A stretch of 64,000 nt of DNA from Eremophila alpestris peregrina. Taxonomy: Eukaryota; Chordata; Aves; Passeriformes; Alaudidae. The stretch is taken from positions 4,504,500-4,568,499 of the forward strand of contig WMCF01000007.1 in the NCBI GenBank assembly GCA_009792885.1, given 5' to 3'. Both the position numbers and the translations under genes were made by a program. The notes beneath the pieces are model-generated. The model was given only the letters and a program-made list of their open reading frames with translations. It made no database searches and was not told where the DNA came from. Position 1 is the first letter of the stretch, and each line of letters begins with the position of its first letter. This document shows, one piece after another, positions 10,865-25,129 of this stretch.

Positions 10865-13800
10865 CTTGTTGCTAGTTGGAGCATAATCATAAAAAAGACG
10901 AAAACAGCTGTTGCTGCTCCTTTGCAATGGGAGATGCTAATGGAGAAGTGAGTGGGGTACCAAAGGTTAGTCCTAGGGTTCCTGCTTAGCCATGCTCTTG
11001 GGACAGGAATTGGGGTGGCCTTGGCCAGGTAGGCAGCAGCTCTGCAGGGCTGGCTGTGGGGTTACCTGTGGGTGGGCTGCAAGTGCTCAGAAGTCTCTGT
11101 AGGTCTCTGTCCCTTGCTGCTAAGGTTTCCCGTGACAGTACAGAGGGAAAAGTGGCACCAGCTCTGGCCAAGCCCATTGAGAAAGCAGTTGTGCTGAGTT
11201 GAGAGAAGCCCAGAAGGCAGGCGTATGAACAAAAGCAAGCTGGGATGGATGAATGCCATCAGAAGTCCTTCCTGCATCTCCACTAGAGGGCCGTGCCAGC
11301 TGGAGGGTGGAATGTGCTGTGCAGGGCATGAAGCCTCGGTACTGTCAGACCAGATGGCACAAAGCAATGCACAGCATGCTCACTATTACAAGGTAAGTAA
11401 CATACCAAGCCTGTTTCCTCAGGTATGATCTGATTCCTTAGCAGGATTGAGTATTTGCAAGTCATTAACATGTACCAGGGGAGTGTAAAGGCAGAGGTTT
11501 GAATTTTTGCTCTGAAATTGCAGGTTTATGAAGTGGATTAGCGCTCCAGTACAGAGACTCGTACCACGGTAAGTAAACAGCTTCTGCAGGAAACTCCTGT
11601 AAGGGCTCTGACCATCAGTAGGGTAGGATAGAGGGTAAACCTTATCCTTACTTTGCTTTCCAGGCCCACTGGCTGATCTCAGGTTACAAAAATAGTCTTG
11701 AGGGGCTGGATCATGGCTATTGATGGCAAATGATCAGACCAGCTGTTGGAGATAAGAGGCAGTAAGTTGTCTTCTGAACATTTGACTCCTTTTTCTTTTT
11801 GTTATGGCATAAGGATTTTCAAATTTCCTTCTTGAGAAGATTGATTGGAAGCCTTGGGCTGAGGATTATATAGACGTGTAATGTTTACCTATAATGGACA
11901 TGTTCCCTAGTATTAAAAAACAAACATTATTTATTTAAGCACTGAAGTTGTAGAACAAAGTACATGTGAAATTGTAACTATTAATGTTACTGATTTATCT
12001 GGAAGAGTATTGCTTGAATTTGTACTTTAAAAATCAAGAATACATCTTTCCAATGTAGAGAGGAAATCTGGGAGCCTTATATAACTGTTCATCTGAAATA
12101 ATTGCTGAAGTAGGAAGTGTATGTTGGGGTGTTACAGAAGGGAAATTTTAGATTTTGGAAGTGGTCCAAATAAATATCTTTAATGCAGGGATACTTTCTT
12201 TCATGCTAATGACCCTTCTAGTAGTGAATAGGAATTCTCAAGGCTTCCAGTGAAGATAGTGCTGGAGAAATGGCACTTGCATGACCTAATACATGAAATT
12301 GCTCAAATGTAGCAATAGTTCAGTTTATATTGCAAATTAGCTGCATGTCTCAAATATACTGAGTGCTTCTGCAATTATTTATTTTAAATGCTCTAGCTAT
12401 TTTATTGTTAAGACATACATGATAAAAGAATCAGATGTTATTTGGTGTTTAGCCTTTCACCACTTTTTTTTAACCAGACCTAAATTGTGTGGGTTTCTGT
12501 CCATTCCCATGGAAGATCAATGATAATTGCTGAAGATGCACATAAGATGCTTGTATCAAATCAGAAAGAATTCTTATGTTGCTTCTTAATGTTAAGTTAC
12601 TTTTCAAGGGATGAGCCTCTCTAGTGAAGTCAAAATGAAAAGTAAATACTGTTAAACAGTTCATCTTCAAGATAGGTATTGAGTCTCATGAAGTAAGTCT
12701 GTCTTCTGGCAAAAAAAATCATCTAGGCAACACATACTTTGGAAGTTGATAGAAGTATATGTGACTACACAGTTTACTGCTTTCTCTTTTGAAAATTAAT
12801 GCTGCATTCTAATTCAGCCTCGTTACATCTTGTTTTCTTGTAGCTTTTGAAAAAATGGTGCACTTCTAAGTTCTTTCTTTTTGCCTTTCAGTTTTGAAGT
12901 AATGCAAGTTTATCAGCAGCAAAAGGTCCCTATAAGCTATTTATAAGAAACTATATTGGAGCAAGACTGTTTCTTGATTGCTGTCCTGTGGACTGCTTTG
13001 ATTAATTTTGACAAAATAAGCTTTAAAGCAAAACACAAATACATAAGATAAAGCATACTGTTTTGAAAGCAAAAGAAGCAATTTAGTACTTGCCATCTAT
13101 ATTGTAAGGCCATCTTGATATATGCAGCACTATGATAATACTTCTGTATTTAAACTAGTTTTAACTGTATGTCCCTGCCAAGCTTTAACTAATCTAGAAA
13201 TGGTAGTGTGATACTGACAGGTCTTGAAACTGCTTCAGAATAGAGGTAAGGGAAATGCTCATTTCTTCCCTGAATTTATATAAGGATTTTGTTTCAGATA
13301 TCCTTTTAGAGCTGAGGTGGGCCTTTATAAGGAAGATGGCATTTCATAACTTTGAAGACTCTTCATTTAAAAGTCTCTAACTTCAGCTTTAAGGAAACCG
13401 CTATGGTTTGTCTGAATTCATACTTAACATGAGCTGTTTGGCCACACCAACAGGTTAAGGGCTTGGAGTTCTTTCTCCCTCTTATCTGCATATATATTTC
13501 TTTTATTAAGAGGTCTCATCTCCAGTAGCTCTGCAAGTCTTTGATATTGTCACGTCAGACTGAAAAATATACCACAGGTCTTTGCATTTAATCATCTGAA
13601 GTTGATGAGCAGGGCTTTCACTCAAACTCACAATTGTTTTTCTGTCCAATGCTAGTTAGGTAAGACATTTTGCTGTCAGTGGTAGAAAGAGATGTTAATG
13701 TGCAAGTGTTCAAGTCCCACACTTACTGCAGAAGGGAAAATATTTTTTTTCCTGCTATCATGCCTGTTTTATAATACATGCCATGAAAGAGTTGAAAGGA

Positions 13801-15160
13801 ATTTGTAATTCTCTCCTGTGACAATTTTCTGATTACTCTGCAGTCTTTGGAACAGCTTGAGGATTATGCAGTGCCATTACAGCTGGGCAGTGAACAGTTG
13901 TATTTAATGAAAATTCTGGGAAATTTTTCATTAAGCGAAGCTGTCATTTGCTTTTGAATCCAAGTCTCAAGGTCAAGTTAAGATATCATCTGAATACTTT
14001 CTAAATTTTTGGTCAGAGATCTAAAAGCTCATTTCAACAAATTCTGCATTTTTTCCACCTAGATCTGCATTCTTTTCATTTACCTGGTATAGGGCAAGTT
14101 CAGTTTTAAGTCAGTCACTGATGTTTTAACTGTAAGTATTAAACTGAGTTGCACTTCTGTTCTGCAGCAGCTGTCTTCCAGCAGAGCATTGCTGGCTATA
14201 GCATGGCCAATTTTGTACTTCTCAGAGATGCACTTCATGCATCATATGCTTTTGGGTTTTTTTCTTAAATACACATCAAGGAAGTTATAAGTAGCACGGA
14301 CATAGAATCACACTGTAATTTCTGTTTCAAAAGCCTGCTTTCCAGTATAGAGATTAGTGTGTGCATAGAAAAATAAAATTCTCCCTAAAGCTTTGCTTTC
14401 ATATGCTTACAGAATGCCTTCACTGAAAATGGAAGAACTGTGAATGAATTTCACTACAGTGATTAGCTGTGCACATTAAGATTAGAAGAAAGTTACAGAT
14501 TATAGCTGAAGGAATAGAGGGGAAGCAACTTGGGTACTTTTTGGGTTGAATGTAGTGTGATTTAAGAATCTGGAAAGGAAACTTTCATCTCCTTAGGAAG
14601 AGAAGAAAATAGAATGAATTCTAGAACCTTTGATACTAGTGTTCAGCAGAAAAATTAGGATTAAATCTTGCCCCAATTTGAATAAAATTCTATTGAGCAG
14701 GGTTCTACCCAGCATACTGATTTCCAGCTTTCTTTGACTAAAGCCTAAAAAAAGATTAAAGCTCCATGGCAACTACTATCTTAACTCCTGACTGCTATAG
14801 TATAAATTACATCTTGGAAAAACCTAATACTGAAAAAGTTTTATTTAGGTCACCAGTCAGGCTAGGAAATGGAAGGCTTGTAGATGCCACCCCAAACTTC
14901 ATTTTGTCTCCCTGTGGTATTAGTGAGACAGAGGTTTTTGTGGGAGGCAAATTGGATGCACATGCAGTATGAATAAAAATCTGACAAGTTTTATCTGTGT
15001 AAACTTGTTTCATACTTCTGGGGGAAAGACTGCAATTTACTTGCAACTGCAACCTTCAAGTCAGGAATACAGCAAGGTTCAACTGGGAGACAACAGCCCA
15101 GATGGGGACAACATGAGGTTGTCACAATAGTTGCATTTGCTGGCAGTGGGGGAACAGTAC
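10865..15160. other. Gene-free intergenic sequence
   Basis: A somewhat GC-richer patch at 10980-11360 yields overlapping frames of 60-100 aa on both strands, but none has a domain or splice context I recognise. The rest is AT-rich with no recognised repeat. Confidence 0.5.
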
Positions 15161-15330
15161 TGGGTTGGGATTTTTTGGTTTTGGTTATTTTTGTATGCTT
15201 GGTTGCTCTTTGGGGTGTGGTTTTTTTTTTTTTTGAGGTTTTTTAAATTTTTTTTTTTCAGTTTGGGTTTTTTTGGTTGGTTTGGGTTGGGTGTTTTGGT
15301 GTTTTTTTTTTGTTTGTTTATTTTTAATGG
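15161..15330 (+). repeat. T/G-rich low-complexity tract
   Basis: T runs of 8 to 15 bases separated by GGG and GG units, the opposite strand sense to 2231-2504. The 81-aa F/W/G-rich frame across it is an artefact. Confidence 0.88.
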
Positions 15331-18300
15331 AGAGGGGAGGAAAATGGGTGGAGGTTGTGAATTAATTTGCCTATAGGTGTTTCAGTTGTGCTACAGAAGC
15401 AGAATCTCAGGCTTGTATGGAGACACTCCTTTCTTGGTGTTTGAGGTTAACAATGTGTAGGGTATCAGTGGTGGGAATGAGTATAAATGGACATTAAAAG
15501 TCTAGAGTAAGCAGAACCTGTGGTAAACAACAACAATGCAAGCCCCCAAATTTCTATCTGCATGAAAATTATCTGGTACTGCTATTTACTTAGTTCCATT
15601 TTCTTGTTCTTTGACTATTTTTAACCCTATGCTCTTCAGACTGTGCTTTTCAGGCCTTGAGGAATGCCTTTATTCATCTGAGGAACAGGAATGCTTTATT
15701 GGATCCATTAAAACAGCCTGGAGAGCCTGGTGGCTGACACAGGGAGGGTAGCCAGGTATCACTGATCCTGCCCTGCAGTGCAGGGACAAAGCAGGGCACA
15801 GGGGGTGGTTTGCACACTCCCTAGCCTGTCAGCTGCTGCTGGGCAGACAGAATTATTCCAAGGCTCTTTTTGACCTCATCAAATAGCAAAGTTCAAGTCC
15901 TCAATATTCTATCTAAAAGAAAAAAAAATTCTCAAATAATACCAGGATAATATCAAAAATAGATATGTAGTAGATATGTACTCCTTGCATTCAAAAATGT
16001 ACTAGAGTTGCAGCCCGCTGCATTCCTACATTATTGCCTATGTAGAAATTTTGCACTGAAAATGTTTAATGGTAACATGCTATCTGTTACTGGAGAAAGA
16101 CAAGAAAGAAGCATTACCAGTATAATTAATTTTACATTCCTGCAAGTAGGATTGCTTTTGCCTTTTCCTTCAGCAGCTGGAGTTTGATGATCACAGTATA
16201 ATGTACTTCTTCTGAAACTGGATAAATTGTATGCTCATGTTCAAATGGATCCCAAGCTTTTATCCTGTTAACAGATAGCAAGAACATACTCAAATACAGA
16301 TAGACAGTAAAGTCTATAAGAAAAAAGCTAAATATGTTTTTTCTCCAAGGGTGTAATATTGAGATAAGAAACAATTGCCAGTTGAACACTGTGAGCTGTA
16401 CACATTAACCAGTAGAGATGGGACACAGGAGATAATGTCACTACTACATGGCTTTAGGGGAAACTTTAAAATATGGTAAATGATTTTGTATTTCTGAGTA
16501 TCAGATCATCAAACTTTCTGCATTGGTGAAGAAGTATTTGTATTAATTTCATAAAACTTGGAAATAATAGATTGATATAAAAACAGATAATTGAGATTTT
16601 CTAAATAAAAATATATACTTTGGGTATGATTTTCAGTCCATTAATCTGCAATCTAATGATAGTATGCACCAGCATGGCAAATTCATCTACAGCATGATTA
16701 CATTTTATGTAGCAATAGAAGGTGAGAATAATTTTGAGTCTTTTTCCTCTTAATTAAAGAGGGGAATTTTAACAATTTAAATATTTGTGGTAACAATTTT
16801 TAACAATTAGAATATTTGTAGTAAACTGTAACAGTTCCTCTGGATCATTTAATGTAAAGAAGATGCAATGGATGTAGTGATTAATACCAGAGTATTCTAG
16901 CCTTGACTTCAGAAGATCAACTCACCCCTTCCTGAAGTGCTGACAGACCAGGTAAGTGAACAGAGATGTGTCCACTCTGAGATGTGGCCATGCTCACTGT
17001 GGGGAGAGTCTTTTATGCATTATCTGATGAAACTTTACAGCCACAAGATTAAAAGATGATGCTTTCTTGAAAAGTGATATTTTGAGTATGTAAACTTTTC
17101 TGTAGAAAAATCCCAAGTGTTTTGTCACAAGCTTGTGGCTGTTGCCACAGAGAGAAAATTGGTTTGGGGGAAGCAGGTCAGACATAAGTCTCATATTTAA
17201 TAAGATTTTTTTTGCTCACAACCCTCTGTCTTGTATCTAATGACTTTTCATCTGTACTTGCTGGCATGAGGTGCTATAGCAGAGAAGAAAGCATCCACAG
17301 ATTCCAAAGGCTTGATTTTGTGAAGTGTACCAGAGTAGCTGAACTGCAGCTTCAGTAACTGCCAACTGTAAAAGGCTGCTAAAACTTAGGTGAATTAACT
17401 GAAAAGAACTTTAAAACTTACTCATAATAATTCAAATCTTGCAGCTTCTTCAGAAGAGGAACATCCTGAGAGTACCCAGAAACATTCCTGCATCAGTTCT
17501 GTTGCTAGATGAAGGATTAAAAAAAAAAAACCTCCTAATTTTGGAATAGAGCTTTGAAACAGAAGTTTAGTCAAAAAACCCAGTAGAAAAAGGTTGTTAG
17601 TGAGTTAAGGTCATGTTAGTATGCTTGCTACTTGGTAAGGCTCCTCCTTGAGCTTTATGGCCAAAGTAAATCTGCAAATAAAGTGTGCCCCAAATATAGT
17701 TCTAGTTTTCCTTTTTACTAAATAAGGCACAGATTTTAAATACATGATGAGTATAAAGATGACATTCTTCCATTCAATTCTTTATAGCTGAAACCAAGTT
17801 CCTTAGGCTGACTGTGCTTTCAAACACCTTTTACTTTCCCACTTCCATTAACCGATACTATTTTCTAAGAGGTTGTGTCTTTTCACTCTGCCCCTTTCTC
17901 CAAAGGTGGTGTGCAGACATGCTCTTCATCAAGTGCTTTATCTCCTATTCAAAAGCCTGTCAAAGATAAGATTGTGGTGAAATTTTAAATCATGGCCTTG
18001 GCAAAATCAGTATCTTCACATAGCAGCTTCTGTCTCTGTTCACAGACTGGCTCTATTAAAAAAAATTAAAACCCATGAATGCATAATTATGTTGAAACTG
18101 GGGTTTTTTTTTGCCTTGAATAGAAAAAATGAGGAGGAACACTGGAAACACTGGCTCCAACTCCTGAACTAAAGCTAGGTATGCAAATACTGAGTAATGA
18201 GAGAGCAGTGAATTAATTCCTGTAAGATACTGCTTGTATTTTCAGCAAAATGGCCAAGTTACTACTGAAGGCTTGGTTGCATCCTAACTAAGGTATCCTA

Positions 18301-21300
18301 ATTGAGGTCATCTAACTTAAGGCTCTAAAACATGGCTGACAGAATCCATTAGGTATCATGGGTCACTCCATGGGAAGTATCTGAAGCAGTAACTGTGGTG
18401 TTGCTATTTCTGCCATGCTTTTGAACGACGTAGGCAGATATTTAATGGAATATTATGAGTTTCAGCTGAAGGTGGTGCAGATATAAACAACTCCATTAAA
18501 ATAGACTATATAATAGCTTTGTCATAGTTTTATTTCTGTGTATCATTTCAAGCAGTTCTCTGCTTAAACCCTAAACAAAACTCATCAGAAATCACCATGT
18601 GAGCTGTTAGGTTTGGCAAGATCGTGAGACAGTTGACTGGTCTTCCAATAGCTCTAAATAAATGGCATCATCTTAGTTTTCTCAGCTGTCTCTCATTGCT
18701 ACTGTTTATCCATTAAAAATACTAAATTTCTTCTGAGTCTTACTGTGATATGAATATAGCCACTGGAATCATCTCACCTTCTGCTGAAATCTCACTGGGT
18801 AGCTGGGAATGGCTGGCTGCATTTATCACTAAATCTCACTACAGCCCTTTATTTTGTTTGATGCTTGTACCTTCTTCAGGCCAGGGTCTCCCTGTTGTTG
18901 TTTGTGTCACAGTGATTAGATTTTTAGCCCAGAGTGGAATGATGATCATCTACTTCAGCTGGGAAAAGAGGGGGTCATTCCCAAATAGTCATACCTAAAA
19001 ACAGAGTCCCATGCACTGCTTACTAAAGATGACACAAAACAAAGCCTAATTTCAAATAAATCATGCAGCTCCTTATCAATGAGAGCCTAACATTCCTGCT
19101 CATTTCCAGCTGAGAAGATGAATTATGCCACAGAAATTAGTGGCATAGTAATTAAAAATGGAAGACAAAGTTGGACAAAATAGCTTCTCAGATTTCTAAC
19201 AGTTGTTACATAACATATTCATCAGAAAGCAGAAGAATATTTTGTGAGCTGAGAGAAGCTGTATAAACTTGATCCATTAGGATATTGTTTTACACCTTTT
19301 CATCTTCACTAAGTAGGAAGGATGCAAATTTACCTAATAGGTCATCACTACAAATGTAAGGCTTCTGGAAAACCTGCTTCCTTCTCATCTTTTGTGTATT
19401 GTAAGCACATGGTGGCAAACAGCACCTAAAGTTAGTACTGTGCACAGCAGTGAGAGATTAATTCAAAACAAGCTGTCTGTAACTCCAGACTTCAAGAGGT
19501 GAATGGAAGTAGCGAGGAAAACTGTCAGTGTGTTTACCTCCCATTAATCCAGGAATTTCTTGTCAGTGAAGAAAACTTTTGGGTGACACATGGGAAAAAA
19601 GATTGGAAACTACCAGTTCAGACTCATGTCTAAATGCTACTGAAACAGTATTTGAGTGAGATCAGTCAAAATGCCTCCTTCCCACTTCTCAGGCAGCTTG
19701 AGTTACTGATTCTTGCAGTTGAAGGAATATAATGATTTCACATCAGTCTGGTCTTCATCTCTTTGATCTCCCTGCTTCAAGACAAGGACAGTCTGGCTTT
19801 AAGAAAGGTTACAGTGACCTCATTTAGTTATTCCTGTAATTCATATTTCAGTATATAAACCCTGGCCTGTACAAGTGTTGTTTCAGCTTCAGCTCTGCAG
19901 TGTTGCAGAAGTTAAAATTGTCACTCACCTCTGTTTTGCTCATTGTCCTTTTGGGTGGAGCCTGCTGGTACAGCTCCCTGGTGGCCTTTGACTGAAGATG
20001 ACCTGCCAGAATAGGTTGTTCAGGAGTTTTCTTTGTATTGCAGCTCAGCCAACTCTTTGCAAACCCAGCCTCTACATTCCCAATGACAAAAAGGTCCCTG
20101 GCAAAATATCAGGATTCTTTGATATCCCATGAACCATGTTCTGGGAACAGCACCAAAAGATCTTATCCAAACATTTCTCAGAGATCTCACAAACACTAGG
20201 GAAAACCAACTCAGTCCAACAGGCACAGGGAAAAATGAGTTGCATCTTTCTGCACCAGTGAGGTCTTTATTACTATTAGAGGGTTTTATCTCCAGAAAGT
20301 GACTTCTTTTGTCTCCCTCTATTTCTGGAAAACAGGGCCTTAGCTCCAGTCTCAGATCCCACAGTAGCTTTGAAACTAAGGACTAAAGCTGACCTTAACC
20401 AGACTTAAAAGATTCTACTCAGTTTCACAATACACCATAAAGAATTTTCAGATTTGAACTTTGTTTAGAAATTTCCACGAGTATCTGATGGATTTTTTAA
20501 CCCTTTATGCTAATAACTATTGTGACTCAAGAAAATAAAATTAAGAAGGTTGACTGAACAATCATTCCAGTTAAAAGTATTTAGCAGTTAGTTGTATGGA
20601 GAGTGAACATATGGTTTGTTCTATATATAAAACTTTGTGCAGTCAGTGCCAGAGACAAACTCCTACCTATTCTCAGCAAGGCCAAGCAGTAGCCCTTCCT
20701 CAAGAATCTTGTACTCTTTACTTTGGCAAGGAACCATGTAATGACCTGGTTGTTTCTTCACATACTTTTTCAAAAGGTCATAAGTTAACGGAGTCTACTA
20801 AAAACATATTTTAAAAATGCCTTGCCTGCTTTGTGCAATTAATTATCTAAAGACATGTATTGCTTGGTTAGATTTTATAGAAATGTAAAAAAAAAAACCA
20901 ACAAAAAAACCACCATAAGCGTGCACATCCCCTAAACTTACTTTCTGAGTAAATTTGTGTTTGGTACCTGAAAAATGAGTATAAGAGAATCTGAAAGAGA
21001 GGCAAATCCCTTGTTTGTAAAGACAAAGAGTATTGTATCCCTCATCAGCACAATTTCAAAGCTTTCTACCTTTTCCATTCTAACAGCATGGCATTCTGAT
21101 TTCCCTGTGTTTAAGACTAAGACCACTCCAGCAGTGAGATTCCTGCATACATCTCTGAGACAAAAAAACCCCAAAACATTCATAATTTATGACTAGCAAT
21201 TATGCTGCCTACAGAGCTGTCACCATTGTGTTTTAAAGTTTGAAATGTCTTGGTTTATAAATCTTCTCAACAAGTCCATTTCAGTGATTTCCAATTCCCC

Positions 21301-22021
21301 AGCACAGCTGTGTATGTATCCACTTGCAACACAAGGCTGAAATCCTGGTCTCACTGAAACCAGTGGGAATCAGGAGTTCACTTTTGAAGTTCCGAGCTTT
21401 CCTAATTAAGAAACAAAATCCTTTGGTTTTTTTTTTTTTTGCTATAATTTGGCTGATACAGGCCTAAAAAAGTCATCACATCAAGATGTTGCAAGGATGA
21501 ATCCTTTGGCTAATGCTTTATGTTCAATTGGCTTTTAAAGGAGATGATTCCAGCAATGCTCAGCATTGTGTTAATCTATGTAAGTTCTGAATCCAGCCCT
21601 TTGCAGTGCGTAAAGAGACAGGGCAATTCAGGCACAAATTGCAGAAGGCAGTACCTTTTGTGTGTCCTTTTTGGCAAAACCACCCTTTAAAGGTTTCAGT
21701 CACAATTCTCATGACCAATAAATTAACCATTCCTATTTTGTACAATTCTGGTGTCTTTATTCATGTTACAAGAAGAACAGCATACATAAAAACCAAAGAA
21801 TGATGACAAGTACATCACAAGGTTTTGCCTTGCCTGCTTTGACACTGAAATGAGGGTTCTCAAACGAGGTAACAACTTAACATAGGGAGGCAAACTTACT
21901 TCATACCTGGTCACCATCTGCTCCCAAGCTAACTTGAGGACAAATGCCCAAATCCAAAGCTCTGTGAAGTGTAAGAGATGACTTTCACCTGGCCTCCTGG
22001 CTATTGAAAGTTTTGAAAGTA
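15331..22021. other. Gene-free intergenic sequence
   Basis: No gene, RNA gene or repeat family recognised over 6.7 kb. Short frames (at most 85 aa) are scattered on both strands without motifs. Confidence 0.5.
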
Positions 22022-22243
22022 TTGAAAGTTGCTCCAGAAGATGGCAGATTGGATTTTAGGAAAAATTTCTTCACCAAAATGGTTGCCAAGAATTGGAATA
22101 GGCTGCCCAGGGAAGAGGTTGAGTCACCATCCTGAAGTTGTTTTAAAAAAGTGTAGCCGTGGCAGTTAGGGACATGGCCTAATGATGGACTTGGTTTAAT
22201 GGTTGGACTCTGTGAGGTCTTTTCCAACCTACATGATTGTATA
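22022..22243 (+). repeat. CR1 LINE 3' fragment, plus orientation
   Basis: Contains 'ggattttaggaaaaatttct', 'ggaataggctgcccaggga', 'ttgagtcaccatcctgaag', 'gttggactctgtgaggtct' and a terminal 'ttccaacctacatgattgta'. This is the usual CR1 3' end, in intergenic DNA. Confidence 0.87.
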
Positions 22244-22629
22244 AGCCTATGAAAATCAGGCTGCTCTGGGCTTCAGCTCCCTCTGGTGGGTAATGCACAC
22301 TCCAGAGACCAGCAATTACTGCTAGAGGTAACCAACAAAAAATGAAAGAACCTGCAGGTTGCTGTATTTTTCTTAAAGTACACATAACTACACCAGATGA
22401 GCAATGATTACAACTAGGATCAGAGTTAAAGCTGCAACTTCACGCATTTGTGCTAAGAAGCAGAAGATGCAAAGTTCCCTTTGAATTCAGAGAAGAGATG
22501 GGGGTTTCCAGGCTGAAACTGATTTTCAGCATCTAACACTGATTAAAATGAACAACTAGTTAAACACTATTTGTTTTTATGAAAACATTTACTTGGATTT
22601 CTGTTCTTGACTGATACTTTGAGCAGTCC

Positions 22630-22858
22630 TGGTTTCAGCTGGGATGAGTTGTTTCCTGGTAGCTGGTGTGGTGCTGTGTTTTGGATTTAGTATGAGAACT
22701 GAACTGGCCAAAGGGATATTCCATACCATGGAATGTCATGCTCAGGACATAAACTCGGGGAAAGTTGGTCAAGAGCCACTGCTGGCTGGTCAGGGATAGG
22801 CTGGGCATTGTCAGCAGGTGGTGAGCAATTGGACTGTGCACCTCTTGTCCTTCTTGTC
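22630..22858 (+). mobile_element. Avian endogenous-retrovirus LTR remnant with internal deletion
   Basis: The start ('tggtttcagctgggatgag', 'gtgctgtgttttggattta') and the later part ('ctgaactggccaaaggga', 'ggtggtgagcaattg') match an avian ERV LTR I recognise from bird genomes. The two blocks are joined directly after 'gtatgagaa', so the middle of the LTR, roughly 100-150 bases by memory of the family, is missing. No retroviral coding sequence lies next to it, so this is a decayed solo LTR. It runs directly into a CR1 fragment. I cannot assign the exact family name. Confidence 0.72.
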
Positions 22859-22881
22859 CCCCTTAGAGGGGGCTTCTAATA

Positions 22882-23158
22882 AAAGTGGGGACAAATATTT
22901 TAGCAGGGCCTATTGTCCTAGGACAAGGGGTAATGGTTTTAAACTTAGGGAACATAGATTGAGGCTGAATGTACGGAAGAAGATTTTTATGATGGGGGTG
23001 GTGAAACACAGGAACAGATTGCCCAGAGAGGCAGTGGATGTCCAGTCCCTGGAAACATTCAAGGTAAGATTGAACAGGGCGCTGTTGAAGATTCATTTTA
23101 GGAGAGTTGGACTAGATGAACTTTAAAGGTCCCTTCCAACCATTTAATGATTCCTTGA
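22882..23158 (+). repeat. CR1 LINE 3' fragment, plus orientation
   Basis: Contains 'agcagggcctattgtcctag', 'gacaaggggtaatggtttta', 'ggaacagattgcccagaga', 'gttggactagatgaacttt' and 'aaaggtcccttccaacc', then the short 3' tail. It is among the better-preserved CR1 pieces here. The 102-aa plus-strand frame across it is an artefact of the repeat. Confidence 0.92.
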
Positions 23159-25129
23159 TAACTAAGCTGCAGGCATGCATTTTCACAACTTTCATTCTGA
23201 AAGAAACTGTAGAACTTAGAAAAGACATTTCTTTCTTATGAATATTTTTCTCCTTTTAAAAAAGGAAACCATCCAACTTTCAGGCACAAATAAGAACCTG
23301 ATACCAGAAGCTCTTCAAAAGATATGTAATTTTAATTAGAGTTCTAAGCAATGGATAAAATACCCTAGAAACCTCTTCCAGAATTATTTTAATTAGCTCT
23401 TCTCCCCTTATGCTGCTTCATATGTTTGCACTTATATTAAGTAACATAAGGTTTTTATGAGGTGAGGGGCTTATATGCAAGTCATATACAGTGTAGACAG
23501 ACATGTTTGTTGACATGTAGGACTGAATCCTCCATGTTGTCTCTGCTGGCTAATAATCTGGAAATTTCTGAATCCTCCTGCTCGTGTATCATGGACTGGG
23601 AACAGAGCACATTTGTATGAACCTGCTTACAATTCTCACAGTTTTGTGCTAAGAAGTACTAGGTGACTTCATTAGCTCTGATGTACAACCACTTTGAACC
23701 TCAGAGAAAATATCTGATTTTCCTTTGTTCTTAGTATAAAATACAGAAAAGATCTGTTTGTAAAAAGCTCATGAAATTGGTGGCTTTGCTGTTAAATTAT
23801 TATTGTGTTATTAAGACTGCTCTGCAGTAGTCATTTTATTCTCTGCAGTTAAACAGCATTTCACAGCATGTGTTTTATTTTGTTTGGCCAAACTCCAGGA
23901 TTTCTGGTCCTCTAGTAGAGCCTAGAGTTGCCTGCAGACTGTAAAAAGAGTTACATATGCTTAAGTTGATTAAAAAGCAAACTGAACATGAAAAGGCATT
24001 TAGGGTTATTGAGAAGTAATGTCTATTTTACATATTTATTTTCACTAAAGTATTGCTTGTCCTACCACAAGATTCTGAGGAGTGCCAAAACTGGTGATGT
24101 CTTCTAACTTATTTTATTACCAAAACTCATCTGTCCCCCTCTTTTAGGAAATAATGTATTGCTGATCATTCTGGCTGAATGCCCTTTTCCTAATTTGGGG
24201 TTTCTAGTCTCACTTGTCTCCAGAAGCTCAGTGGATGCTTCCTCTCTCAGAGCAAGTGGAACATACCCTTGAAATATGTTCTGCAGTTTCTGGAAAGTGC
24301 TCAGCCATTTGCTCTTAGCTGCCTGTGTAAAGATCTCTGCTGAAAATATCCCTGAGAAATGTGTTACGAACATGACTAAAAAACAAGCTGTGAGAACATA
24401 CTGGAAAGTTAAGAAGCTGCTCTAATCAAACAACATTATTAAAGAACACCATTACTACAGGTAGGTGCAGCTCTAGCCTACCAAATTGCTGCACAGTTTG
24501 GCAGATGGACAGATATGGGTTTGAGACTTATTACCTCTTTTTTAACAAGTATATCTCAACTAGGAAAGTTACACCATCTCTAAGATGAGGATAAAATCTC
24601 ATATGCCTATCTGATGATAGTGTAACCAGCATCATCAATAAAGACTCAGGGAATATTTTCCTTCAGATAGTATCTTTCAGTGCTGTGCTTCATGCTATAA
24701 TGAGAAAAGCACTGCTGCTCATTTAAATACACAATTCATTTGCATGATAAAATGTTGAAGGAAACTCTTCAGACTCAGTATTTTTACATTTAAGTGCTTA
24801 GCAATTAGATTTCCATTGATTAAAGAAATGAATCACAGATTAATGAAGAATAAATTAATCTCCTTAACAGATTGGAAAGAAATTAGTATTTATTCCTTTA
24901 CCAAACAACTTCTGAACAGAAGGAATTCAGCACTCACCTGGTAGGCTGCAGTTTGTAAGTACTTGCAACAAAATGGTCATGAGAAGAGCAGATTTCAGGT
25001 TACTCAGGGAACTAGTAAGTGAAATCTCCTGAGAAAATATTTTTGCAGGAGCTGGGGTCCATCAATGCTGGTCACTTTTTAAACATCACTTCCTAAGAGC
25101 ACAGGAGCAACAATTCCCAATATGTTGGA
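23159..25129. other. Gene-free intergenic sequence
   Basis: AT-rich; nothing recognised. The 89-aa minus frame at 24104-24373 has no motif I know. Confidence 0.5.

Noticed and set aside
15131..15376. 81-aa F/W/G-rich frame resembling a membrane protein
   Set aside because: It is a T/G low-complexity tract; the hydrophobicity comes from poly(T).
22818..23126. 102-aa plus-strand frame
   Set aside because: It lies across the LTR/CR1 junction and is CR1 3'-region sequence, which is not a gene.
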